Of a stretch of DNA of 64,000 nt, positions 50,294 to 59,637 are shown piece by piece (the stretch's first letter is position 1; every line of letters starts with the position of its first letter). The notes beneath the pieces are model-generated. The model saw nothing but the letters and a program-made list of their open reading frames with translations, was not told the DNA's origin and ran no database searches. Made by a program: the position numbers and the translations under genes. The stretch is from Halarcobacter sp. (GTDB lineage Bacteria > Campylobacterota > Campylobacteria > Campylobacterales > Arcobacteraceae), in assembly GCF_963676935.1 (NCBI RefSeq), contig NZ_OY781470.1, positions 3,044,162 through 3,108,161 of the forward strand, in the 5' to 3' direction.

Positions 50294-52024
50294 TTATGCT
50301 ATAACTTTATTTCTTCCTGTATTTTTAGCTTCATAAAGTTTTTTATCAGCTCTAGCTATTAATTCATCTAGTTTTTTATCCTCTTTTGTTAAAGAAGCTA
50401 CTCCACAACTAACAGTAAATTTTATTGTTTTATTATCAGTTTTTATTTCTAGATTTTCCACTTTTTTTCTAATATCTTGGGCTACATTATATGCATCTTC
50501 TTTTTTAGTTGATGGTTGGAAAATAACAAACTCTTCTCCACCTATTCTTGCAACAATATCTGAAGTTCTTCTATCTTCTTTAAGTAGTTTTGCAAAATAT
50601 CTTATAACTTCATCCCCTGCTTTATGTCCAAAAGTATCATTTATAACTTTAAACTTATCAATATCAAAAAGTAAAACACTAATATCACTATTATCTCTTT
50701 TTGCTAGATTTATTAGTTTGTTACTTATTTCAAAAAGAGGCCTTCTGTTATAAAGATCAGAAAGATAGTCTTTATTTGCTAGTATTTCAAGTTTTTTCTT
50801 TGATTCTTCAAGCTCTTTTGTTCTTTCTTGTACTTTAACTTCCAAATTATTTTTGGCTTTTTGTATTATTAAAAGTTTCTCCTCTTCTAAAAGTTTTATT
50901 CTATATGCTAAAGCAAGTGAAAAAAGTATCATCTCTAAAAAAGAGCCTATCATTATCCCATGTCTTGATAGATAGTTGTAATCTAATAAGCCAAATGATG
51001 AAAGTGAGAATAAAGTTGCTAAAGATAGGAAAAACCCTTGAGCAAAGAGATAAAAAATAGCTATTTTATTTCCAGCTTTGTAACTTTTATAGCCTATGTA
51101 TAAAAGGAAAGGTAAGACCAAAGATGCTGTTGCATTCATTATTGTAATTGCTGGTTTAAAGTTAAAAAGACTCCAGATAGCTAAGATAAAATAAAAAATT
51201 GAGATTGCATTTAAAGTTAAATAATATTTTCTTGAAAATAGCTTTATATCTAGAAGTGAGTTTGTAAAAAGAGTTAGAAAAGCTACTACAAGAGGGATAC
51301 AAGCACCAATCAAATAGTAAGCTTGTGTATTTGAAAATGTATTAAAAGGGTATATTCCACTCATTGAAGTTTGCCAAGAGATTAAACACAGAGAATATAA
51401 AACATAATATAAATATGTTGTATCTTTTGTATAGAAGAATATCATTAAATTATATAAAGTAAGGGACAATAATGAACCTATTAAAAATGAGTATATTGTT
51501 GTATAGTTGTATTCAAAATTTTCTAATTGAGTTTTGTCATAGATATGAAAAGAGTTAAACATAGGATAATAAGAACTAATTTTAGTGTAAATAGTTAATG
51601 TTTCATCTTTTTTTAGATTTAGTTTTAAATAGGCTCTTTCTAGTTTATTTTTTTCTCCATCAATAAAGTATCCAGGACCATATTTTTTGTGTTTAACTAC
51701 TTTATTTTCTGATAATAAATAGAAATCAATCTTATCCAATATATTTTCTGATGTTTTTATATATCTTTCAATATCTTTTGAACTTTGATTTTTTATTATA
51801 AATTTATACCAATAAACAGAGTTTGTAAAACCATTACTTATGTGATTATTTACAGTTTTAAAATCATCTATTTTGGTTATTTCATCTATCGTTAGTTTTG
51901 TACTTTTATCCTCATATACTAAAATATTAAAATCATCAATTTCTGTTTGAGTATTTATTAATATAGGAGATTGTGCAAGTAGTGTTGAACAAAATAAAAT
52001 CAATGTTAATATTAATCTATTCAC
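50294..52024 (-). CDS. Diguanylate cyclase with 7TMR-DISM sensor
   Basis: A 576-residue membrane protein that likely makes cyclic-di-GMP. A signal peptide (1-17) precedes an extracellular 7TMR-DISM sensory domain (residues 25-165, with NSVYWYKFIIKNQSS), then seven membrane segments (about 175-375), a coiled coil (LEVKVQERTKELEESKKKLEILANKD) and a GGDEF domain with DYLSDLYNRRPLFEI and the active site RIGGEEFVIF. No EAL domain. An RxxD inhibitory site was not clear. The ligand is unknown. Confidence 0.92.
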   Translation of the reverse strand: MNRLILTLILFCSTLLAQSPILINTQTEIDDFNILVYEDKSTKLTIDEITKIDDFKTVNNHISNGFTNSVYWYKFIIKNQSSKDIERYIKTSENILDKIDFYLLSENKVVKHKKYGPGYFIDGEKNKLERAYLKLNLKKDETLTIYTKISSYYPMFNSFHIYDKTQLENFEYNYTTIYSFLIGSLLSLTLYNLMIFFYTKDTTYLYYVLYSLCLISWQTSMSGIYPFNTFSNTQAYYLIGACIPLVVAFLTLFTNSLLDIKLFSRKYYLTLNAISIFYFILAIWSLFNFKPAITIMNATASLVLPFLLYIGYKSYKAGNKIAIFYLFAQGFFLSLATLFSLSSFGLLDYNYLSRHGIMIGSFLEMILFSLALAYRIKLLEEEKLLIIQKAKNNLEVKVQERTKELEESKKKLEILANKDYLSDLYNRRPLFEISNKLINLAKRDNSDISVLLFDIDKFKVINDTFGHKAGDEVIRYFAKLLKEDRRTSDIVARIGGEEFVIFQPSTKKEDAYNVAQDIRKKVENLEIKTDNKTIKFTVSCGVASLTKEDKKLDELIARADKKLYEAKNTGRNKVIA

Positions 52025-52134
52025 TTTTCCTCTAATTATATTTTTTGGTATTTTATCTAAAAATAACTCTATGTATCATGATATATTAAAGTTATTTTAG
52101 TTTTGAAAGTTAATTTATAAAAAAGAGTAATTGT

Positions 52135-52500
52135 TTACAAATTTGTAAAGCTTAATAAAACTCTTCCTACGATGTGCGTTTGGGTTATATCATAAACTAA
52201 ATGTGAAAAATTAGGATTTATTGATACAAAAGTGTTGTTTGTTAAATCACATTTTTTTACCCACATTTTATCTTCATAATAAATTATATAAATAGCATCA
52301 TGTATCAATTCTTTTTGAGAAAGATCAGTAACTATAACTGTTCTATCTTTTATAACAGGTTCCATTGATTTTCCATCTACTAGAAGAGCAAAAAGAGATT
52401 CCTGTTTAAATTTTTTATTTATCAAGTGTTTTGAAAAGCTTAGCTTTTTTACTTTATTATCATCAAAAATATCTGTATATTCTAAATCTATTGTTTCCAT
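52135..52500 (-). CDS. S24/LexA-like C-terminal domain protein
   Basis: A 121-residue protein resembling the peptidase part of LexA/CI-type repressors. The Ser is in LLVDGKSMEPVIKDRTVIVTD and the Lys in MWVKKCDL, spaced as in S24 peptidases. The DNA-binding HTH is absent; the N-terminal 35 residues are acidic and show no domain. The start is set at ATG 52500 rather than a TTG five codons earlier. It could be a remnant repressor or a stand-alone regulator; nearby genes give no clue. Confidence 0.72.
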   Translation of the reverse strand: METIDLEYTDIFDDNKVKKLSFSKHLINKKFKQESLFALLVDGKSMEPVIKDRTVIVTDLSQKELIHDAIYIIYYEDKMWVKKCDLTNNTFVSINPNFSHLVYDITQTHIVGRVLLSFTNL

Positions 52501-52690
52501 ACAAAATCTTATCAAAATTGTATAAAGTTTAGGTACAAATTGATTATTAATTTATAAAAGTATGCTATATCCCTATTTTGTATTTAAAATTAATTCTAGA
52601 TTAAATTATCTTCTTAATAAAAAAAATATAAAAAAGATTTTTTTAATTTTGTAATAATTGTTATAACAATGTTTTATCAAAGGATTTTAG

Positions 52691-52795
52691 ATGAAAGTTT
52701 TAGCAAAAAAATACGAAGATAGTTTATTTTACTCAGCATTGTCATTTGCACACTTTGGTGCAGCATTTGTACTTTATATTTCTGTATTTAATTAA
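52691..52795 (+). CDS. Tiny single-pass membrane protein A, 34 residues
   Basis: ATG 52691 follows AAAGGATTTTAG. The frame encodes 34 residues: MKVLAKKYEDSLF followed by a hydrophobic segment YSALSFAHFGAAFVLYISVF. It is similar to the product at 52865: both have a KYE(D/N)-x-(L/I)-x-F/(Y)-S start and one membrane segment. Not recognised; likely an accessory subunit or regulator of a membrane complex. Confidence 0.6.
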   Translation: MKVLAKKYEDSLFYSALSFAHFGAAFVLYISVFN

Positions 52796-52864
52796 ATAAT
52801 ACTTTGTCACCAATTTGAAATTATTTATTAATAGAATTCTCTCAAATAAAATGAGGAGAGAATT

Positions 52865-52960
52865 ATGTTAGTAGAAAAATATGAAAATACAATTTTGTTT
52901 TCTTCGATGACTTTTTTATATTATTTAAGTGGACTTCTATTTTATATATTGGTTACGTAA
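52865..52960 (+). CDS. Tiny single-pass membrane protein B, 31 residues
   Basis: ATG 52865 lies close after GAGGAGAG. The frame encodes MLVEKYENTILFSSMTF and then LYYLSGLLFYILVT. Similarity to the upstream 34-residue product (VEKYENTILFSS against AKKYEDSLFYSA) suggests tandem duplication 69 bases apart. Function unknown. Confidence 0.6.
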   Translation: MLVEKYENTILFSSMTFLYYLSGLLFYILVT

Positions 52961-53022
52961 GATTTTAAATTTATTGAAAGGGTGATTTTATTTACAGTAA
53001 GAGAGTTCTTACTTAAGTAAAT

Positions 53023-53127
53023 TTAATCTATGTTAAAAAAAGTATAGATTAGCATAACATTAGTAAATATCCCTACTGTAATTAATGAGAATAATTGAAG
53101 GCTTACAATATCAATTTTACTATTCAT
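53023..53127 (-). CDS. Tiny single-pass membrane protein C, 34 residues
   Basis: On the minus strand ATG 53127 follows AAAAGGAAAAGAA. The frame gives MNSKIDIVSLQLFSL followed by ITVGIFTNVMLIYTFFNID. It is not clearly related to the two rightward tiny proteins but has the same size and topology. It lies between them and a cytochrome c gene, transcribed convergently with the pair. Confidence 0.5.
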   Translation of the reverse strand: MNSKIDIVSLQLFSLITVGIFTNVMLIYTFFNID

Positions 53128-53231
53128 TTCTTTTCCTTTTGTCTTTTCTATACTAATTATAGAATAAAAAATAATTTTTTAAATAAGTATTTAAAAGTAT
53201 TGTTAAGCCTTAAATAATTTTTAAGAATAGC

Positions 53232-53714
53232 TTAGAAATCTTCCTCATTGTGGTAATACTCATTTACATCATTAAAACCTTCTAAGAAATAAAGAAAGAA
53301 TGTAACATCTTCAATCTCTTCTTCTGTAATTTTGCCCTTCATACTGGGCATAGTATCAAAGTGTCTTATAACTCCTTCAAGACAAATTGTTTTTGCTTTA
53401 TCAGGATTATATAGATAATCTTTTACAAAATCAGTAGTTTCCATCAAATGAAACTCTATATCACCTCTATGACCAACTTGTTGTTTTAACCTAAAAGATA
53501 TCTCATTTCCTGTAGGGGCTTTTAGATTTAATAATTTATTATCCTCTTCTATAAAGTTTTTCATTAATAAAGGTATAGGCATAGATTTCCTATGACACTC
53601 ACTGCACTTATTATCAAATATTTTTTCACCAACATTATATCTATCCCTATCGAACTCATCAGGTAAGGCAAATAATAGATTTAAGAAAACCAACAACATA
53701 ATTAAAACTTTCAT
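53232..53714 (-). CDS. Periplasmic c-type cytochrome
   Basis: A 160-residue secreted cytochrome c: signal peptide MKVLIMLLVFLNLLFA, one heme motif CSECH near residue 38, and a probable axial Met in FDTMPSMKGKITEEEIEDVTFFLYFL, the usual class I ending. An insert of about 60 residues between the motif and the Met is larger than in small cytochromes. The start is set at ATG 53714, after AAGGAG. Partner unknown; no oxidase is nearby. Confidence 0.88.
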   Translation of the reverse strand: MKVLIMLLVFLNLLFALPDEFDRDRYNVGEKIFDNKCSECHRKSMPIPLLMKNFIEEDNKLLNLKAPTGNEISFRLKQQVGHRGDIEFHLMETTDFVKDYLYNPDKAKTICLEGVIRHFDTMPSMKGKITEEEIEDVTFFLYFLEGFNDVNEYYHNEEDF

Positions 53715-53869
53715 GACCACTCCTTTTTGCGATATTATAAATTATAAAATAAACAAAATATTTAGAACTTATAATCAAAAACTAAATAAAAATACTTATT
53801 TTCTTATTTATTTATACCTTTTTGATAATTAATAAGCTAAAATGTTGTTAAAAAACTAAAGAGAATAAT

Positions 53870-54637
53870 ATGAGTTCAGAAAAAAAAGTGATTTTTTTAT
53901 TTTTATTGTTGATTGCTCTAATTGTTTCATGTGTATATATTCATGCACCTAAATTAGCAAAAGAGAATGAACCAGCTGTATCCTTTGAACCTACACAGCT
54001 AGAAATTGAACCTATAATTAACTCCCCACTTAATAATATAAATGAAGAAAATAATAAAATTGAGATTGAAGAAAATAATTTAAATAACGAAAATCAACAA
54101 GAAACTCAAGTAATTGAAGTAGAAACTAATATTGAAAAAAAAGTAGAAGATAGTTTAGAAAATGATACTACAGATGTTGTAGAAGAGATTATTGAACCAT
54201 TGCTTACTACTCCAGCAAAATATATTAGAGAAAATAATGAAAAAAATATAGAAGATTTATCTATTGATACACAAAAACTTCAAATTGAAATTAATGATTA
54301 TGTGAAGGAACATCCAGTAATTTTTAAAAGAGCAGGTTATAAAACTACTAAAAAAAGTGATAAAACAATTAAAAGGGTTGCTCAATTTTTAAAAGATAAT
54401 CCAAATATTAAAATGGAGATAGCAGGACATACTGATGCAGCAGGAAAAGCAAAAGTAAATCAACAAATCTCTTTTGCTAGAGCACAAACTGTTAAAAATA
54501 GATTAATATTTTTTGGTATAGATAAGAATAGATTGATTGCTAGAGGTTATGGGGAAGATATCCCAATAGAGCCTAATAGTCCAAATGGGTATTCAAAAGA
54601 GAATAGAAGAGTAGAATTCAATATAGTTGAGGAATAA
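53870..54637 (+). CDS. Membrane-anchored OmpA-family peptidoglycan-binding protein
   Basis: A 255-residue protein with an N-terminal membrane anchor (residues 6-24), a low-complexity Glu/Asn-rich linker of about 120 residues, and an OmpA-like domain at 150-255 (VAQFLKDNPNIKMEIAGHTDAAGKAKVNQQISFARAQTVKNRLI, ending NRRVEFNI) that should bind peptidoglycan. It probably spans inner membrane and cell wall. It precedes a small HhH-domain membrane protein by three bases. Confidence 0.85.
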   Translation: MSSEKKVIFLFLLLIALIVSCVYIHAPKLAKENEPAVSFEPTQLEIEPIINSPLNNINEENNKIEIEENNLNNENQQETQVIEVETNIEKKVEDSLENDTTDVVEEIIEPLLTTPAKYIRENNEKNIEDLSIDTQKLQIEINDYVKEHPVIFKRAGYKTTKKSDKTIKRVAQFLKDNPNIKMEIAGHTDAAGKAKVNQQISFARAQTVKNRLIFFGIDKNRLIARGYGEDIPIEPNSPNGYSKENRRVEFNIVEE

Positions 54638-54640
54638 GAA

Positions 54641-55042
54641 GTGATAGAAATAGCATCTCAGATAGTTTTATGTTTAGTAATTGCCGCATTTTTAGGTTTC
54701 CTAATTGGTTTCTTAGTTGGAAAAGCTTTTGGTGGAGATAGAACACCTATTTATAACAGTGTAACATCTCATGGTGGAGCTGCAGCGGGGAATATTTATA
54801 ATAAACCTTTAATTAGAAGTTCTCCAAGGCCAACAGGGAAAGACAACTTAAAAGAGATAGAAGGTATAGATGAACAATTAGAATCTAGACTGAATGAGTT
54901 AGGGATTTTTCACTTTGATCAAATTGCAAAATGGAGTTCAAAAAATTGTCACTGGGTAGAAGAGTATTTTACTTTAGAAGATAATCAGATTAAAGAAGCA
55001 AAATGGGTAGAGCAAGCTAAAAAGCTAACTAAAGTTATTTAG
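54641..55042 (+). CDS. Membrane protein with helix-hairpin-helix-like domain
   Basis: A 133-residue protein starting at GTG. One N-terminal membrane segment (residues 6-28) is Gly-rich. The C-terminal part, GKDNLKEIEGIDEQLESRLNELGIFHFDQIAKWS, is the helix-hairpin-helix-like domain found in several proteins including NuoE fusions. It could bind a protein or nucleic acid. Made together with the OmpA-type protein upstream. Confidence 0.7.
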   Translation: MIEIASQIVLCLVIAAFLGFLIGFLVGKAFGGDRTPIYNSVTSHGGAAAGNIYNKPLIRSSPRPTGKDNLKEIEGIDEQLESRLNELGIFHFDQIAKWSSKNCHWVEEYFTLEDNQIKEAKWVEQAKKLTKVI

Positions 55043-55484
55043 TCCTGCTATTCAGAAGGGTTTTGACACAAGTTTCAATCATATTGTAAACCTTATCAAA
55101 ACCTTCAAAACCATTGAAAAAATAGGGATCAGGAACATCTTTCCCTTCAAAACCAAAATCTCCAAGTTTCAAAGGGTTTTTACAACCTAATTTTTTTAAA
55201 TTTGAAATATTACTATCATCTAAACCAACTATTAAATCAAACTCTTCAAAATCATTTATATTTACTTGTCTAGCTCTTTGAGTTGAAATATCTATTCCAT
55301 TTTGTTTAGCAACTTTTATAGAGTTTTCACATGGGGCTTCTCCAATATGCCAACTACCTGTTCCTGCACTCTGACATTTTATATTTAGATTGTTTTGTTT
55401 TATATACTCTTTTGCTATTCCTTCTGCAAGTGGAGAACGACATATATTTCCAAGACAAACAAATAGTATAGAATCTATTTTCAT
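55035..55484 (-). CDS. Low-molecular-weight protein tyrosine phosphatase
   Basis: The 149 residues start with the phosphate loop VCLGNICRSPLAEG (Cys and Arg of CxxxxxR) and have the general acid Asp in DVPDPYFF. This is the LMW-PTP family, which dephosphorylates tyrosine or arginine residues; arsenate reduction is less likely without an ars operon. It overlaps the amidase gene upstream by four bases. Confidence 0.92.
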   Translation of the reverse strand: MKIDSILFVCLGNICRSPLAEGIAKEYIKQNNLNIKCQSAGTGSWHIGEAPCENSIKVAKQNGIDISTQRARQVNINDFEEFDLIVGLDDSNISNLKKLGCKNPLKLGDFGFEGKDVPDPYFFNGFEGFDKVYNMIETCVKTLLNSRTK

Positions 55485-56203
55485 TTTTTCTTTAATCCTA
55501 TATCAATATATTTTCTAACTTTTTTTATCTCTTCTTTATCTAAAGTATGAGAGATAAGCTCTTTTTTATCATCTCTTATCTCTTCTCCCCAAGGAGTTAT
55601 AATACCACTACCTCTTGCCATATCATCATTTGCACTATTGGCTGTTAAAACATAACATTGATTTGCTATAGCTAAAGCTTTAGACATTGATTCATAATGG
55701 TTTTTTCTTTTTAGACCCCACATAGATGGATTTAAAATCAGGTCAGAACCTAAAACTTTTAACCATAATTGGGGGAATCTAATCTCAAAACAGATTAACG
55801 AAGCCACTTTTAATCCATCAATATCAATAATTTTGATATTTTCTTCTTTCCCTGGAATAAAATGTTCATGTTCATCTCCAAGAGGGAAAAGTTTATATTT
55901 TGATTGTCTATGGATTACTTTACCTTTATGAAAAATATATAAAGTGTTATAGTAATCTAAATCTTCTTTTTGAAGAAAAGTTATTGCAATAGTTTTATTC
56001 TCTGAAAGTTTTTTAATCTTCTTTTTTACTTTTTGTGTAAACTCATCTGCTTCATCCATTCTGTCATAACAAAAACCTGTTAAACAAAGCTCAGGTGCAA
56101 GTATAAATGAGTTGTCTTCACACGATTGTATTAATTCTTTTAAGTGTTTATAATTTGCTTTAAAATTGTCTGTTGTGTTAGTTTGTAATGCTATTAATTT
56201 CAT
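55481..56203 (-). CDS. Carbon-nitrogen hydrolase (nitrilase superfamily)
   Basis: A 240-residue amidase or nitrilase-like enzyme. The catalytic triad is visible as Glu in LAPELCLTGFCYD, Lys in RQSKYKLFPLGDE and Cys in ASLICFEIRFPQLW. Substrate unknown; omega-amidase is one option. It overlaps the phosphomannomutase gene by 26 bases, an unusually long overlap. Confidence 0.9.
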   Translation of the reverse strand: MKLIALQTNTTDNFKANYKHLKELIQSCEDNSFILAPELCLTGFCYDRMDEADEFTQKVKKKIKKLSENKTIAITFLQKEDLDYYNTLYIFHKGKVIHRQSKYKLFPLGDEHEHFIPGKEENIKIIDIDGLKVASLICFEIRFPQLWLKVLGSDLILNPSMWGLKRKNHYESMSKALAIANQCYVLTANSANDDMARGSGIITPWGEEIRDDKKELISHTLDKEEIKKVRKYIDIGLKKK

Positions 56204-57587
56204 CTTTTGCTACTCTTATTAAATTTTTTATTTTTTCATCATATATTTTAACAAATTTTTCATCAATTGATTCAAATCTTGTAACTAATATTGGTGTAGT
56301 ATTTGATGCACGAACAAGTGCCCAACCTTTTTCAAAAACTATTCTTAATCCATCAATTTCAATGATATCTAGTATTTTTGGAAAGTCTTTAGTTGGATTT
56401 TTCAGTAATTGTTTTATTTTTTCAATAAGTAAAAATTTTTCTTTATCTGTTGTTTTTATCTCTATCTCTTCTGTTGAAAAAGTTTTTGGTAATGATTCAA
56501 TCTCTTTGTTTATATCTAAACCTTTTTTAATTAATTCTAAAACTCTAAATGTTGCATATATTCCATCATCAAAACCAAAAAATCTATCATTGAAGAAAAT
56601 ATGTCCTGATACTTCTACTGCTAAATCAGCATCTACTTCTTTTAGTTTCATTTTTAAATTAGAATGCCCTGCTTTATACATTATTGCTTTGCCATGCTCA
56701 TTTATTTTGTCATACATAATTTGTGAGCATTTTACTTCTCCTACAATTGTAGGATTTTCCATATTCTTTGCAAAAAGAATAGCCATTGTATCGCCTCTTA
56801 CTAAATATCTTTTAGTAAGAAGAATTAGTCTATCAGCATCTCCATCATAGGCAAATCCTAAATTATATTCATCTTTTAATTCTTCTTTTAAAGCATTTAG
56901 GTTTGTTTCAATACATGGATCTGGATGATGATTTGGAAAATTACCATCTGGTTGAGCAAATAGTATTTTATAGTTTAGTTCAAGTCTTTGAAGAATTGTT
57001 TCTAATACTGTATTTGCAACTCCATTTCCACAATCTACAACAAAACTATTTTTTAAGCCTTTTAGGTGTTGAAAGTGTTCTACTATATAGTCTATATATA
57101 AGGATTTCACATCGATATTAAATGTGTTTAAATTATCCTCTATAACTATATCTTGATTTGAAATGATTTCATCTCTTAGTTTATATATATCATTGGCAAA
57201 AAAAGGCTTTTTATCCAGAGTAATTTTAAACCCATTGTATTGTTTTGGATTATGGCTTCCTGTTATCATAATTGAAGCATAAGGGGAAATCTCTTTATCC
57301 TTTATAACAAATTTTTGATAATTTGAAAAATAGTTAACACCTGTTGTTACCATTCCCATATTAAGTACTTTACAATTTGCTTTATTTAAACCACTAACAA
57401 GATATAAAAAGAGTTCTTTACAATGAATTCTTGCATCATATCCTATAGCTACAAATGAGTTTTCTTTGTACTTTTCATAAATTAATTTCCCTAAGTGATA
57501 ACCTATAAGTTTAACTGTTTTTTCATCTAGTTGTGTATCAACTAAACCTCTTATATCGTATTCTCTGAAAATAGAACTATTAAGCAT
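56178..57587 (-). CDS. Phosphomannomutase/phosphoglucomutase
   Basis: A 469-residue hexose-phosphate mutase, supplying sugars for the envelope. The phosphoserine loop is ITGSHNPKQYNG near 106, the metal loop YDGDADRLIL near 245, the sugar loop EVSGHIFF near 326 and a phosphate loop RASNTTPILVTRFE near the end. Start at MLNSSIFREYDIRG is normal for the family (ManB/AlgC type). Confidence 0.93.
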   Translation of the reverse strand: MLNSSIFREYDIRGLVDTQLDEKTVKLIGYHLGKLIYEKYKENSFVAIGYDARIHCKELFLYLVSGLNKANCKVLNMGMVTTGVNYFSNYQKFVIKDKEISPYASIMITGSHNPKQYNGFKITLDKKPFFANDIYKLRDEIISNQDIVIEDNLNTFNIDVKSLYIDYIVEHFQHLKGLKNSFVVDCGNGVANTVLETILQRLELNYKILFAQPDGNFPNHHPDPCIETNLNALKEELKDEYNLGFAYDGDADRLILLTKRYLVRGDTMAILFAKNMENPTIVGEVKCSQIMYDKINEHGKAIMYKAGHSNLKMKLKEVDADLAVEVSGHIFFNDRFFGFDDGIYATFRVLELIKKGLDINKEIESLPKTFSTEEIEIKTTDKEKFLLIEKIKQLLKNPTKDFPKILDIIEIDGLRIVFEKGWALVRASNTTPILVTRFESIDEKFVKIYDEKIKNLIRVAKDEINSITN

Positions 57588-57594
57588 TTATCTC

Positions 57595-58158
57595 CTAAGA
57601 TTTTTTTTGGATTATATCATAATCATAACTATTTTCTAGTTTTAAAAGTTTGATTTTTTTATCAATTCCTGAGGTGTAGCCACCTATTTTACCACCACTT
57701 GCTATAACTCTGTGACAAGGGATAATTATTGAGATTGGATTTCTTCCATTTGCATTTGCAACTGCTCTTACGGCTTTTGGGTTTTTTAAAAGTTGTGCTT
57801 CTTCAAGATAAGAAACGGTTTCTCCATAAGGGATTAGTTGAAGTATCCTCCATACACTTTGTTGAAAAGGTGTTCCCACTAATTGTAAGGGAACAGTAAA
57901 CTCTTTTCTTTTCCCTTCAAAATATTCATCTAGCTCTTTTTGTAAGCATTCAAAAAATTTATTATGTGCAGGTATAATATCTGCATCAAAAAATTTTTTC
58001 ATTTTATTTAAATCTTTTTGTATCACTTCTTCATTTTGCTTGTAATAACTTAGCATACAAATACCTTTTTTTGTTGAAACAGCAAACATATCTCCCAAAG
58101 GTGTTTTAATAACTGTTGTAGCTAAGATATTTTTCTTATCTGATTTATAGCTTCTCAT
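57595..58158 (-). CDS. ogt: Methylated-DNA-protein-cysteine methyltransferase
   Basis: This suicide enzyme takes alkyl groups from O6-methylguanine. The 187 residues carry the acceptor Cys in ISIIIPCHRVIASGGKIGGY and the helix LVGTPFQQSVWRILQLIPYGETVSY. It is seven bases before the phosphomannomutase gene, in the same direction. Could be annotated as ada-type, but the regulatory domain is missing. Confidence 0.93.
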   Translation of the reverse strand: MRSYKSDKKNILATTVIKTPLGDMFAVSTKKGICMLSYYKQNEEVIQKDLNKMKKFFDADIIPAHNKFFECLQKELDEYFEGKRKEFTVPLQLVGTPFQQSVWRILQLIPYGETVSYLEEAQLLKNPKAVRAVANANGRNPISIIIPCHRVIASGGKIGGYTSGIDKKIKLLKLENSYDYDIIQKKS

Positions 58159-58218
58159 TTAAATCCTTATATCTTTGAAATTATAACTAAGATATAATTA
58201 TTTTTTCAAAGGATTTTT

Positions 58219-58848
58219 ATGATTGAATTAACAAATTTGTATATGTTTATTTTAGCTTCATTTCTTTTATGCTTGGCTCCTGGTCCAGATAATATATATG
58301 TATTAACTCAAGGTATGACAAAAAGTAAAAAAGCAGCTATTGTTACAACACTTGGACTTTGTACTGGTCTTATTATTCATACAAGTGCAGCAGCATTTGG
58401 GATATCAATTATTTTTAAAACATCTGAAATAGCTTTTAATCTTGTAAAATTTATTGGTGCAGCATATCTTCTTTATATTGCATATCAAGCTTTTAGACAT
58501 AGAAACGAGCCTCTTGATTTAAGTGTGCAAAATAGTAAAACAGAATTAAAAAAACTATATGTAAAAGGGTTTTTTATGAATGTTTTAAATCCTAAGGTTT
58601 CAATATTTTTCTTGGCTTTTTTACCCCAGTTTGTAAGTACACAAAATGGGAATGTTCCTTTACAAATGATTATATTGGGTTTAATATTTATGGTTCTAAC
58701 AGTAATAGTTTTTTCAGCAATTGGAATTGCTGGAAATATATTAAGTTCAAAACTTACAAAAAATCCAAATATAGTTAAATATATGAATATCTTAACCTCA
58801 TTTGTTTTAGGAAGTTTAGCTATTAAACTTGCAGTATCTTCAAGATAA
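58219..58848 (+). CDS. LysE/RhtB family exporter
   Basis: A 209-residue inner-membrane protein with six hydrophobic segments. The family start FLLCLAPGPDNIYVLTQGM and the conserved TLGLCTGLIIHTSAAAFGIS and FFMNVLNPKVSIFFLAFLPQFV are seen. These export amino acids or related metabolites; the substrate is unknown. Confidence 0.9.
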   Translation: MIELTNLYMFILASFLLCLAPGPDNIYVLTQGMTKSKKAAIVTTLGLCTGLIIHTSAAAFGISIIFKTSEIAFNLVKFIGAAYLLYIAYQAFRHRNEPLDLSVQNSKTELKKLYVKGFFMNVLNPKVSIFFLAFLPQFVSTQNGNVPLQMIILGLIFMVLTVIVFSAIGIAGNILSSKLTKNPNIVKYMNILTSFVLGSLAIKLAVSSR

Positions 58849-58914
58849 ATTAATTAATTATATATTTAATCTTTCAGGACTATAATTTATATATATAAAA
58901 GGGAGGGGAAGATT

Positions 58915-59616
58915 ATGTGTTGTAAAAAAATATTTATTACTTTACTTCTATTTACAATCTGTTTGTTTGGGGCAACTAAAAGGTATGATATAAAATCAGG
59001 AATTGTTGAGTATACAATTACTGGCCAAGGTGAAACTATGGGAGTTACTTCCTCTATAAAAGGAAGTGCAAAACTTATATTTAAAGAGTATGGTTTAGTT
59101 GAGGTGGAAAAAGAAACTTTAACTGAACATGTAATGGGACAAACACAAACTATGCAGGAGTTTTCAAAATATGAAGATGGTTTAGTTTATAGTGTCGATT
59201 ATGAAGAGAAACTTATTTATAAACAAGATGTTTCAAAATTAGATAATTCTCAAACAGCTGCATTAATGGGAGAAAGTGGACTTAAAAGTATTGGTGCACA
59301 AAAAGTTGGTAGTGAAAATATATTGGGATTTAGTTGTGATATTTGGCAATTAGATGATATGAAGTTATATCTATATAAAGGTATTCCTCTTAAAATTGAA
59401 ACAGATATGATGGGATATTCACAAACTCAAGTTGCAACAAAAGTTGATTTCAATTTATCTTTATCTGAAAAAGAGTTTGCCCTTCCTGCTTATCCTGTTA
59501 AAACTATGGATAGTGTAAAAAGTGAAATTCAAAGAGAGATGGAAAATATGTCTCCTGAAGAGAAAAAAATGATGGAGCAAATGATGCAAAATATGAAGAT
59601 GTTTAATAATCAATAA
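58915..59616 (+). CDS. Secreted hypothetical protein
   Basis: A 233-residue protein with a signal peptide (FITLLLFTICLFGATK region, residues 5-20). It is beta-rich and contains repeated short strands (KSGIVEYTITGQGETMGVTSS, GSAKLIFKEYGLVEVEKE), a CDIW segment and a Met/Glu-rich helical end (EKKMMEQMMQNMKMFN). The layout suits a DUF4412-like periplasmic or outer-membrane-attached protein. GGAGGGG precedes the ATG. Function unknown. Confidence 0.75.
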   Translation: MCCKKIFITLLLFTICLFGATKRYDIKSGIVEYTITGQGETMGVTSSIKGSAKLIFKEYGLVEVEKETLTEHVMGQTQTMQEFSKYEDGLVYSVDYEEKLIYKQDVSKLDNSQTAALMGESGLKSIGAQKVGSENILGFSCDIWQLDDMKLYLYKGIPLKIETDMMGYSQTQVATKVDFNLSLSEKEFALPAYPVKTMDSVKSEIQREMENMSPEEKKMMEQMMQNMKMFNNQ

Positions 59617-59637
59617 GATAGGTATCCCTATCTTATT
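59612..59637. terminator. Bidirectional terminator between the secreted protein gene and proA
   Basis: AATAAGATAGG and CCTATCTTATT form an 11-bp perfect stem with a four-base loop, and overlap both stop codons. Confidence 0.75.

Noticed and set aside
56188..56850. Rightward open frame of 220 codons opposite the phosphomannomutase gene
   Set aside because: It is fully antisense to a gene with all catalytic motifs; Ser/Phe/Ile-rich composition is typical of such shadow frames.
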